From Mycolicibacterium peregrinum (lineage in GTDB: Bacteria; Actinomycetota; Actinomycetes; Mycobacteriales; Mycobacteriaceae): 64,000 nucleotides of DNA. A program made the position numbers and the translations under genes. Location of the stretch: contig NZ_LQPP01000042.1 of NCBI RefSeq assembly GCF_002102345.1, positions 248,001 to 312,000 on the forward strand, written 5' to 3'. Below the pieces are notes generated by a model. It did no database searches and had not been told where the DNA came from. It saw nothing but the letters and a program-made list of their open reading frames with translations. Shown here in pieces: positions 17,175 through 24,210 of this stretch (its first letter is position 1; every line of letters begins with the position of its first letter).

Positions 17175-17311
17175 ATGCGGCCCCCGTCGCTGTCCACCCC
17201 TGGGACACATTCAACCAAATCTGCGCAACCTCTCCCGCGCAGGTTTGGCTGAAGCGCTCGGCTCAGCGTTGCGCGGGAATATGCGGGTGTTTGCCCCGGT
17301 TGCAGCGGCTC

Positions 17312-18333
17312 ATGGCTGAAATCATGCGCCGGTGGGAGATGGACGGAATCGGTCGCGACGCGCTCCAGTTGCGTGAGGTGGACATTCCGCAGCCGGGTCC
17401 CGACGAAATTGTGATCAAGGTGGCCGCGGTTTCCTTGAACCACCGCGACAAGATGGTCATCGAAACAGGACGCGGGCTGCCACTGAACTCCCCTTCACAC
17501 CCGGGCCCGATCTCGCGGGGACCGTCGTGGCGGCCGGAGATTCGGTGACCCGATTCGCCGTGGACGATCGAGTGATCTCGGTGTTCACCCCGGACTGGCG
17601 CGACGGGGCCCGGGCAGGCGATGCACGGACGCCCTCCTACTGGACGCTCGGCGGGTTCTACCCAGGCGCGCTCGCCGAATATGTAGCGCTGCCGCAGGAT
17701 TGGGTTGTCCGCGCTCCACGGACCCTGTCGCCAGCGGAGGCCAGCACGCTGCCGGTGGCCGGGCTCACGGCGTAGTTCGCGCTGGTCGAACGGGGGCACG
17801 TGCGGGCCGGTGAGGTCGTGCTGGTCGAAGGCACCGGTGTCGTCGCGCTGTTCGGAGTCCAGATCGCCAAGATGCACGGCGCCCAGGTCATCGTGTCGGG
17901 CAGTGCGGACAAGCTGGCCCGGGTCGCGGAACTGGGCGCCGACCATGTGGTGGATCGGCGGAGTGCGGACTGGGCCGCGGCCATCCTCGCCCTCACGGGC
18001 GACCGCGGCGTGGACCATGTTCTGGAGCTCGTCGGAGGTGCGCATCTCGGCAAGGCGGCGCAAGTCGTCGCGGTCGGTGGCCACATCCATCTCATCGGGG
18101 CGCTCGACGGGTTCGAGGCATCCACTCCGGTCATGCCAATCCTCATGAAGGACATCACAATTCATGGAATCGGCACCGGGCATCGGCGCGCACTCAGCGA
18201 CCTGGTCACTGCCATCGACAATAGGGGGACGAAACCGGTACTCGGTGCGCGCTATCGATTCGAGGATCTGCCAGCCGCACTGGACCATCTCGATCGCGGT
18301 CCTTTCGGCAAGATCGTCGTCGAGGTGGGGTGA
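17312..18333 (+). pseudogene. Quinone-oxidoreductase/zinc-type alcohol dehydrogenase, broken by a frameshift and a stop
   Basis: Three consecutive pieces make one medium-chain dehydrogenase. The first, from ATG 17312 to about 17490, reads LREVDIPQPGPDEIVIKVAAVSLNHRD. After a one-base loss near 17487-17495 the frame continues FTPGPDLAGTVVAAGDSV to a TAG at 17773-17775, sitting where the family has Trp (AGLTA-stop-FALVERG). The last piece holds the Rossmann domain (VLVEGTGVVALFGVQIAK, GADHVVDRRS) through IVVEVG at 18333. Everything from start to end is present, so it is either a recent pseudogene or two sequencing errors. Confidence 0.85.
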
Positions 18334-18400
18334 TCGCCGCTTCGGGCACTCGGGGCGGTCTGATGAGGGCGAACCGTCCTGAAATATGCTCTCCTGCGAC

Positions 18401-18474
18401 GCCCCCATAGCCCAATTGGCAGAGGCAGCGGACTTAAAATCCGCACAGTGTCGGTTCGAGTCCGACTGGGGGCA
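18401..18474 (+). tRNA. tRNA-Leu (anticodon UAA), with a short variable loop
   Basis: Cloverleaf read by eye: acceptor GCCCCCA/TGGGGGC (18401-18407 with 18467-18473), D arm GCC/GGC, anticodon stem GCGGA/TCCGC with loop CTTAAAA giving UAA, variable loop of 5 bases (ACAGT), T arm GTCGG-TTCGAGT-CCGAC, discriminator A. The CCA end is not fully encoded (ACCG follows). UAA decodes leucine UUA. Bacterial tRNA-Leu normally has a long variable arm, so the 5-base loop is noteworthy. Its 3' half is the attachment site for the neighbouring island. Confidence 0.9.
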
Positions 18475-18477
18475 CCG
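18434..18477 (+). repeat. Attachment site copy 1 (attL, within tRNA-Leu)
   Basis: The 3' part of the tRNA from the anticodon loop to just past the discriminator. The segment AGTGTCGGTTCGAG is shared by all four copies up to its last two bases; the third copy differs there. This copy belongs to the intact tRNA, so integration preserved tRNA function. Confidence 0.85.
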
Positions 18478-18532
18478 AAAAAGTGCTCGTAGAGGTGGGT
18501 AACTGGTAGTTAGGTGAGCTACGTGCCCACAC

Positions 18533-18554
18533 AAATACCGGCGAAATACCGGCG
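18533..18554. repeat. Two tandem 11-bp repeats near the left end of the island
   Basis: AAATACCGGCG occurs twice head to tail, 59 bases inside the island. The same doublet (second unit AAACACCGGCG) recurs at 21637-21658 near the right end of cassette 1. Paired arm-like repeats at both ends of an element are what integrase arm-binding sites look like. CTAGCTAAC also occurs beside both doublets (18576-18584 and 21625-21633). Confidence 0.7.
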
Positions 18555-18642
18555 CACGAGCGACATCGTCGGGCGCTAGCTAACTTGCGTGCGCAGTGGA
18601 GCCGAACCGGCGCGCAGCCGTGATCGCGGCGATGGGTTTGGG

Positions 18643-19335
18643 CTAGCCGTTGTCAGCGATGGTCTCGTCGCCAACGTCATCGGTGTGTTCCGCGACCATC
18701 GCCGGAAGCTCGTAGGCGAGACGGATCAGTTGCCGCGTGAACATGGCAATGTCCATCGCCTGCTCCTGCGACGTGGACGGAATCTCATGGTTGGCCTCGT
18801 TGCCCACGTCCTTGATCTTGTCGACCCAGGGGCGCATGAGCTTCGTAATGACACCCTCGTCCTCGAGGTGTTTGAGTGCTTTTGCAAAATTCGGCGCACG
18901 ACCGCTGCTGTCCTTCTCGGGCAGGCCGTGTTGCACTGCGACGTGGAAGAGGAGTTTGCGGCACATCATCACAGCGGCGGTGTTGGCGCCCACCGAAAGA
19001 CACCCAAGGGCTTCGTTCCAAGCGGCGAGGTCGGCACCGCTGAGAACGCTTGGGGTATCGAGCGGGCGGACGCCGGGACTCACCGTGCCATCGTTGTCGA
19101 CGTGGCCGCGATAACAGCTGACGCATCGAAGCCACCGGACCGATGGGCGCTTATCGACGCCGGTTGTATGTCTAGCCAAGCCAACGACGATCATCTGATC
19201 GCCCCCACAAAACGCGCACGGTTCTCGGACGTGAGTGTCAACATCGTTGACGTCAAACTGGGTATAGCCAGTGACGAGATAGAGATCTTTGTTGATTCCT
19301 GCCACGGAATTTATATTGACACGCCTGTAGGACAT
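18643..19335 (-). CDS. Zinc-ribbon plus DUF4145 (HEPN-like) protein
   Basis: A 230-residue protein. The N-terminal part has two CxxC pairs (EPCAFCGG and LRCVSCYRG, about residues 40-80), probably a zinc ribbon. The C-terminal half reads as DUF4145 (ALGCLSVGANTAAVMMCRKLL, LKHLEDEGVI, VGNEANHE), a helical domain in the HEPN-like superfamily often found in or near restriction and defence genes. Its start lies inside the 3' end of the phosphatase gene (25-bp overlap), so the two are co-translated. It is the first cargo gene after the tRNA. A nucleic-acid-linked role is inference. Confidence 0.7.
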   Translation of the reverse strand: MSYRRVNINSVAGINKDLYLVTGYTQFDVNDVDTHVREPCAFCGGDQMIVVGLARHTTGVDKRPSVRWLRCVSCYRGHVDNDGTVSPGVRPLDTPSVLSGADLAAWNEALGCLSVGANTAAVMMCRKLLFHVAVQHGLPEKDSSGRAPNFAKALKHLEDEGVITKLMRPWVDKIKDVGNEANHEIPSTSQEQAMDIAMFTRQLIRLAYELPAMVAEHTDDVGDETIADNG

Positions 19336-20231
19336 CCACCCCGCACGACGGTGTGCGGCTTTGTCGCATTACTAGCGAGCCGGTCGTCCACCCGCCGGTG
19401 CAGCCCAGGCAAGGCGGCAGCAATCGTGGCGAACGTGGACTCGAAGTCGCCGCTGTAGAACGGGTCATCCACGTCCACGCGGCTGGGGTTGCTCGGGTCG
19501 AACGTCCGCAGCAGTCGTGGGCGCTCAGTCGGTACGCCATCATGGGCCAGGTTCCACGCGTGTTGGCCGGCCATCTCTACCACCAAATCCGCATCCAGGT
19601 GGTCTTGGCCGAGGCGGGTTGCCCCGTGCGCATACGAGTAGCCGTGGCGTTGGAGAACGCGCTCGGTGCGCGGGTCCGCGATTAGCCCATGGGCGCGGGT
19701 GCCTGCGCTGCTGACGCGCACCGCATCGCCTAGGCCGCGCTGGCGGAGTTGATTGGCGAACATGGCTTCTGTCATTGGGGAACGGCAGATGTTGCCGGTG
19801 CAGACGAACGTGACGTGCAGCTTGGCGGGTTTGTCCGGCTGGGCGTTGGTGTACTTGACCGCGACAGCCAGGAGCGACGATTGGCGCAGCGGGCGCACGA
19901 CGGGCATGTCGTAGTTGGCCTCAATGTTCGCCGTGCTGTCGGTAAAGATGGCGAGTGCCTTGTAGCGTGTGCTTTTCATGGATTTGCTACCGGGCATTGT
20001 GCGGTCCTGTTCGAACGGGCCGGTGACTTCGCCAAACGTGAGCGCGAAGTCGTACCAGCGTTCGTGGGTGATCATGCCTGCGATGGCCCAGATGGGGTCG
20101 AACTCCGGCATGGAGAACGCACCATCCAATACGCCAAAGCGCGGCGGTGGGACTCGCCCGACGATAGGGGGACACCAGCCGCCCATCTTGAACCCGATAC
20201 CACCGCCAACCGTAGATCGATGGCGGCGCAA
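19311..20231 (-). CDS. Low-molecular-weight protein-tyrosine-phosphatase-like protein with an N-terminal extension
   Basis: The C-terminal 165 residues are a LMW-PTP/ArsC-fold domain. The catalytic loop LHVTFVCTGNICRSPMTEAM has Cys144 and Arg150 of the full frame, SSAGT is the next conserved segment, and VDDPFYSG supplies the general-acid Asp. Such enzymes dephosphorylate tyrosine or other phosphate esters. The 130-residue N-terminal part is unrecognised. The ATG at 20111 (MPEFDPIW) is a better start than the frame's first Met, and the N-terminal sequence may belong with the reading frame just upstream through a frameshift near 20110-20165. Confidence 0.65.
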   Translation of the reverse strand: MRRHRSTVGGGIGFKMGGWCPPIVGRVPPPRFGVLDGAFSMPEFDPIWAIAGMITHERWYDFALTFGEVTGPFEQDRTMPGSKSMKSTRYKALAIFTDSTANIEANYDMPVVRPLRQSSLLAVAVKYTNAQPDKPAKLHVTFVCTGNICRSPMTEAMFANQLRQRGLGDAVRVSSAGTRAHGLIADPRTERVLQRHGYSYAHGATRLGQDHLDADLVVEMAGQHAWNLAHDGVPTERPRLLRTFDPSNPSRVDVDDPFYSGDFESTFATIAAALPGLHRRVDDRLASNATKPHTVVRGGCPTGVSI

Positions 20232-20613
20232 CAGGTTCGGGCTTCAACCATTGCTCGATGACTTGCAGTGTATGGAGGTCAGTGCCGCCGATAATGGGAA
20301 TCTCATATGCGCCAACAATCTTCTCGGCACAGCGGCTAGCGATGATGTGTGCGTGGTAGCGGCCGCACTTCATGCCGTTGACGTGCTCCATGTCGGTGTC
20401 GGGCTGAATTGGGCGGTGTACCGTGCCGAAGGTAAGCATGAGGCTGGCGGGGTCATTCTCGGGGAACCGCATGATCGTCGTCAGCAGGTTGTGCATGCCG
20501 AGCGCGCTGGGGACAAAGTAGACGTCGTTGAGGGCGAGGGCGATCGACGCCGCGCGAGCATTCCATTGGGCGGAGGGACGCACCGTATGCGCGTCAGCCA
20601 ACTCCTGGGCCAT
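20111..20613 (-). pseudogene. Unrecognised gene remnant, probably frameshifted into the phosphatase frame
   Basis: A leftward frame from ATG 20613 reads plausibly for about 150 residues (ALNDVYFVPSALGMHNLL, LMLTFGTVHRPIQPDTDMEH, GTDLHTLQVIEQWLKPEP, YGWRWYRVQDGRLVSP), then becomes Arg/His-rich out-of-frame sequence. The neighbouring frame becomes protein-like at just that point. Its 5' end starts inside the integrase scrap on the other strand, so the original N-terminus is lost too. I do not recognise a family. This is a deletion-and-frameshift relic. Confidence 0.45.
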
Positions 20614-20760
20614 TCGACCTACACGCTCACGCTGAACACGTACGGCGACTGGATCCCAGCGGAGCAGTACGCGGACGACCTGCCCGAGCCGCCAGCCCCG
20701 GCGAAGCCCGCCAAGCTACCGGACAACGTGATCAATCTTTCTGCTCGGCAGGCGAAGTAG
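20587..20760 (+). pseudogene. C-terminal scrap of a tyrosine recombinase (phage integrase)
   Basis: The frame reads VSQLLGHSTYTLTLNTYGDW, the last conserved blocks of the tyrosine recombinase catalytic domain (LGH, then the nucleophilic Tyr in NTY), followed by a proline-rich tail ending VINLSARQAK. The catalytic Arg, HxxR and the N-terminal domains are missing. It is the remains of the integrase that brought in the first cassette. Confidence 0.75.
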
Positions 20761-21568
20761 TCTCTTCGGGTAGGGGGTCGGCGGTGTCGCCCTTGTCCCA
20801 GTCGAGATTGCTTAGGCGCCGAAACGGATTTTGCACCTCAGGCGGTAGCGGCGGTAAATCCTCATCGAGAGAAGGCAGTTCACCTTCGGGTAGCGAACCT
20901 GGGCTGATCTTCCGTTGCGCCGCGAACTGGAAGCGTACTTGGACCCTTTCGAGGTGCCGCATGGCTTTGCTGTATCGCTTGAATGCAAGACTCGCTTGAA
21001 CCTCAGTGTTCGAATCCTTTAGCGCTTCACCGCCTTCCTGTCTCGCGGCTTCTATCCGAGTGAAGTTCTCAACAAGGTACCGGTGGTACTGAACGAACGC
21101 TGGACGTACAAATTCGCCAGCTTGACGAACCTCTTGAAATTCCATCGCCAGTCCCAACTCGCCCAGCAGCATCATGTCGTAGGCAAGCGGAGCGACCTTG
21201 CCGATCGCGGTTTGGGCCGCGTCCATGTACGCCGAGAACGCTTCATCGAAATCAGCGGGATTGGCTAGTTTGAGGCTGACGGAGGCGGCGTCGTTGTAGT
21301 GATGGCTGATCTCACGTGATATCCGTACCGCTTCGGAGCAGATCTTGAGCAGGTTGTCGCGGTACCACTTCTCGCGCTCTCGCTCATCAGCTGCGGTGAT
21401 GGCGCGCTCGTTCGTCCCGTTGCTCTTGTGCACGCTGTAGAGCGCGATGACCGCCACGAGGATCGAGCCGAGTAGTCCGAGTCCTGGAGCTATGTAGGGT
21501 TGCCACCGGTCGGTGTGGTTCACGACCTCAACGGTCAGATCAGCAAGCGGCGTCGGCGTCCCAAACAC
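20732..21568 (-). CDS. Single-span membrane protein with a coiled-coil cytoplasmic region, unknown function
   Basis: A 278-residue protein. One membrane helix (about 25-48, IAPGLGLLGSILVAVIALYS) is followed by a charged helical region (EREREKWYRDNLLKICSEAVRI onward), and the C-terminus is Pro/Glu/Asp-rich (LPSLDEDLPPLPPE). No catalytic motif is visible. The tail overlaps the integrase scrap on the other strand by 29 bp. It lies at the right end of cassette 1, just before the arm repeats and the second attachment copy. The layout (one helix plus long helical domain) recalls membrane-anchored effectors or sensors, without proof. Confidence 0.6.
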   Translation of the reverse strand: MFGTPTPLADLTVEVVNHTDRWQPYIAPGLGLLGSILVAVIALYSVHKSNGTNERAITAADEREREKWYRDNLLKICSEAVRISREISHHYNDAASVSLKLANPADFDEAFSAYMDAAQTAIGKVAPLAYDMMLLGELGLAMEFQEVRQAGEFVRPAFVQYHRYLVENFTRIEAARQEGGEALKDSNTEVQASLAFKRYSKAMRHLERVQVRFQFAAQRKISPGSLPEGELPSLDEDLPPLPPEVQNPFRRLSNLDWDKGDTADPLPEETTSPAEQKD

Positions 21569-21636
21569 GGCCCAATCGTCTCACCGCCCCTCCGACAGCT
21601 AGGTTCTGCCGCGCCGTATGGGTCTAGCTAACACGG

Positions 21637-21658
21637 AAATACCGGCGAAACACCGGCG
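21637..21658. repeat. Two tandem 11-bp repeats near the right end of cassette 1
   Basis: AAATACCGGCG followed directly by AAACACCGGCG, matching the doublet at 18533-18554 with one mismatch. CTAGCTAAC lies at 21625-21633, just before it. They are likely integrase or excisionase arm sites of the element that occupied 18475-21790. Confidence 0.7.
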
Positions 21659-21790
21659 ACCGGGGGCCTACTCTGCCCGTACTGCGGCCGTACTCGAGGC
21701 GTACTTGCAACGCTGAAAACGCTGTAGTGCAGGCGGTATAGGAGTCAAGGCAAAGGCGTTTCCGCTGGTCGTCGTAAACGGCCCGTATCT

Positions 21791-21835
21791 ACTTAAAATC
21801 CGCCAAGTGTCGGTTCGAGTCCGGCTGGGGGAACC
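21791..21835 (+). repeat. Attachment site copy 2 (tRNA-Leu 3' end)
   Basis: Starts ACTTAAAATCCGC exactly as the tRNA anticodon arm, then CAAGTGTCGGTTCGAGTCCG and a slightly changed acceptor side. The whole 5' half of the tRNA is missing. It is the junction between cassettes 1 and 2. Confidence 0.85.
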
Positions 21836-21992
21836 GGTATCGGTACAGTTCAGAGCGGTTTTCAGCGGCTCTGACGGTCGTTCGATGGGGCCGGAAACCG
21901 TGGCGCGTCCGTGTACCGACACAAACCGCCTGCGTTGCCGCATCGGGGCAAACCTACAGGTTTCCTGAGCAACTGGCTGTTAGATTCTGGCG

Positions 21993-22811
21993 ATGGTCAA
22001 GCGTGTGGCAATCCGTATCGACGTCGGCTCTGGTGCTCCGCTGGATCTCGTGTCCAAGCTCATCCAGGACGTCAGCACGGTGTGCAACACGGCGGTTGCA
22101 CTCGACCGGCAATCTGAGCTCAACCGAGCAACGCGGTTGCTGCCGCTTGACGACCCTGCGCGAATCGAGCTAGCAGAGTATCTGCAAACGGGTGGAGCTC
22201 GACCGTTTGGCGGCAATGCCGGTGACTACCTCGACGACGACAAACTCTTTCGGTACCCCGGTCGAATACGGCGCATTCTTGATTACCTACTGCTGTCTAG
22301 CGCTGTGTTCGGCCCTCCGGGCGGACAGCCTCCCGCAGAGGCCCAGGCTGCGTATCTACTAGACGCGGTGCCGGATTCTGGGCCGTTGGTGCCGACGGTG
22401 GAACGAATCTCGTACAGCAACCCGCTGGAAATAGTCCTGGAAGGCTTCACCTGGGGACATCTGGCGGTCGGCGGGGTCACCGGCGGTTCGCTGTTCGCGC
22501 TGCTCAATTTCATTGGGTACGTAGGTCCCAAACGAGACAAGTTGAAGGCAGAAGCCACGAAGACGAAGGCAGAAGCTAGAAAGCTCGATGCTGAAGCTGA
22601 AGAGGCTCAAGCCCGTGCCCTTCACATCCGAACTGCGGCAGAGTGTAAGGCCGAGGTCACCCGCGTGTTGCTTCGCCGCGTGCAGGATGGCGACGCGGTG
22701 CTGACACCACAGCAGATCAGCGACATCGTCGACGACCAGGCGATCGGTGCCGTCCTCGAACTGGCTAAGAGGCCGCTCGAAATCGAGGACCAATCTGATA
22801 AGGCGGGTTAG
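21993..22811 (+). CDS. Membrane protein with a coiled coil, unknown function (cassette 2, gene 1)
   Basis: A 272-residue protein with a soluble N-terminal region (about 1-150), one membrane segment (about 155-175, VGGVTGGSLFALLNFIGYVG), then a strongly helical Lys/Glu/Ala heptad region (about 178-210, beginning KRDKLKAEATKTKAEARK) and a small C-terminal domain. No enzymatic motif is seen. The gene is followed after 3 bp by another membrane-protein gene, so they form a two-gene operon that is essentially the entire cargo of cassette 2. Family not recognised. Confidence 0.65.
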   Translation: MVKRVAIRIDVGSGAPLDLVSKLIQDVSTVCNTAVALDRQSELNRATRLLPLDDPARIELAEYLQTGGARPFGGNAGDYLDDDKLFRYPGRIRRILDYLLLSSAVFGPPGGQPPAEAQAAYLLDAVPDSGPLVPTVERISYSNPLEIVLEGFTWGHLAVGGVTGGSLFALLNFIGYVGPKRDKLKAEATKTKAEARKLDAEAEEAQARALHIRTAAECKAEVTRVLLRRVQDGDAVLTPQQISDIVDDQAIGAVLELAKRPLEIEDQSDKAG

Positions 22812-22814
22812 TTA

Positions 22815-23792
22815 ATGGGGCGAGGGGGAGTCATCGAGACCTTCCGCAACTTCAGACGGTTCACCAAAATTCTGATCTGGTTCTCGCTGTTGTTTGGCGT
22901 GGCACTGTTCGTCGTGTGTCTGGTTGCGGACCTCGCCGGTGCGGAATGGATGAAAACCTACGCCTACATACCCAACATTCTTGCTGGCCTTACCGGCTTC
23001 CTCATCGGCGTCCCGTTCGCGCTGGTTGTACTCGCAACGCTTGCTAGTCAACGCGACGACAAGGCCGCTGCCGACCGCATCGAAGCGGTATCGCAGATTG
23101 CGTGGAACCAGTTCCGCGACGCGATTACCGTTCTCTGCAGCGCGGAGCGCATTGAGGCACTTCGATTAGGTGCTGGGCGCGTCCAAAGAGTCCACGACGA
23201 GACGTGGCACGGATTTAACGTCGATATCGCCAGACAGTCGGCCGAAGAGTTTCAACAAACGGTTGCATTTGCTCAGCAGCAGAGCTCCGACTGGAGCGAG
23301 GCATTCCAGAGTGTCATGACAGACGTAGGCACCATCTCCGATCTGACGCTGGAGTGGCTCGCAGCAGTTCGTGACTGGAACACGCTGGACCAGTACGTCA
23401 GACTGCAACGCCTCGAACGCGGGTTGCCCTGGTTTCACCGAGAGCTGGATACGCTGCTGCAGCAATGGATGATCGCCGACAGGCACCCTATGCGCCAGTT
23501 CTTTGATCTTCACGACCAAGAGGGTCTACACGGCAATCGCTACGGCAATGCGCAGGACATGTTCACGGCATTCAATCGAGTGAGGACCCTCGCCGAAATG
23601 GGCTACAGCCAGGACACATTTGTTCGGGTATGGCAGTACACCGACCAATTCCCGGTGACGCGTGTCGAGGGTTACATCGCCACGGCGGAACAGATAGCGG
23701 AGCAAATGGGCAAGTTGTCCGCCCTTGTCGAGCAGATCGATCGAAACGGCTGGCCCGCACACGCTCCGGAAATCCCGCCATTGAGCGCCTGA
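22815..23792 (+). CDS. Two-helix membrane protein with a large cytoplasmic domain, unknown function (cassette 2, gene 2)
   Basis: A 325-residue protein. Two N-terminal membrane helices (about 19-40 and 50-75: IWFSLLFGVALFVVCLVADL and ILAGLTGFLIGVPFALVVLA) are followed by a roughly 250-residue, mostly helical soluble domain rich in Gln and Trp. No known motif is recognised. It starts 3 bp after its partner's stop. The integrase scrap on the other strand abuts its 3' end. Two small membrane proteins in a tRNA-bounded cassette fit a defence or toxin-type pair, by inference. Confidence 0.65.
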   Translation: MGRGGVIETFRNFRRFTKILIWFSLLFGVALFVVCLVADLAGAEWMKTYAYIPNILAGLTGFLIGVPFALVVLATLASQRDDKAAADRIEAVSQIAWNQFRDAITVLCSAERIEALRLGAGRVQRVHDETWHGFNVDIARQSAEEFQQTVAFAQQQSSDWSEAFQSVMTDVGTISDLTLEWLAAVRDWNTLDQYVRLQRLERGLPWFHRELDTLLQQWMIADRHPMRQFFDLHDQEGLHGNRYGNAQDMFTAFNRVRTLAEMGYSQDTFVRVWQYTDQFPVTRVEGYIATAEQIAEQMGKLSALVEQIDRNGWPAHAPEIPPLSA

Positions 23793-24077
23793 GACTTTTC
23801 GCCTCAGTGGTGTGATCGTGGCCGTCGCGGGCTCGATTGTTCCGCGCCCAACCATCGGCGCTACCTGTTTGTCCTCGTAGATGTAGTCCGCGTAGGTCGT
23901 CAGCGTGAGCACGAACGTAGGCTGTCCCAGCCACTTTGACACCTGCATGTAGTGTTCTCCGGCGCTGAGGTTCATGGTGGCGAAGGTGCGCCGCAGATCG
24001 TGGAATCGAACGGACCCTGCCACGAACGGTTTGCCGAGGTCGCCGAAAGCCGCTCGCCCCTTCTTAAAACCTGTCAA
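23793..24077 (-). pseudogene. C-terminal piece of a second tyrosine recombinase
   Basis: The leftward frame reads VRFHDLRRTFATMNLSAGEH with the HxxR box, then SKWLGQPTFVLTLTTYADYI with the Tyr nucleophile region (the usual LGH is LGQ). The N-terminal two thirds are missing: the frame starts inside the third attachment copy, so a deletion fused the gene to that site. The natural C-terminus is also lost, because the frame runs on antisense to the preceding gene. Not functional. Confidence 0.75.
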
Positions 24078-24104
24078 GTGTCGGTTCGGCTCCGGTTGGG
24101 GCGT
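24063..24104 (+). repeat. Attachment site copy 3 (most diverged)
   Basis: CTTAAAACCTGTCAAGTGTCGGTTCG and a changed acceptor side; it keeps the CAAGTGTCGGTTCG core seen in copies 2 and 4. It separates cassettes 2 and 3 and has a truncated integrase fused to its left side. The bases from here to the next gene (24105-24210) show nothing else. Confidence 0.75.
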
Positions 24105-24210
24105 CGAAATGCTTCGTCATCATGGTCGATCGAAGAATGTACTTAGGCCGTCTCGGCCGATTTGCCACCGTTAGCGCCTCGGCCATCCGTACGACAACCT
24201 GCGCACATAA

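Larger units (their letters stand above)
21569..21992. other. Cassette 1/2 junction, non-coding
   Basis: This gene-free stretch contains the arm-type repeats (21637-21658) and the second tRNA-derived attachment copy (21791-21835). I see no other convincing feature. The promoter of the two-gene operon starting at 21993 must lie in its last 150 bases. Confidence 0.6.
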
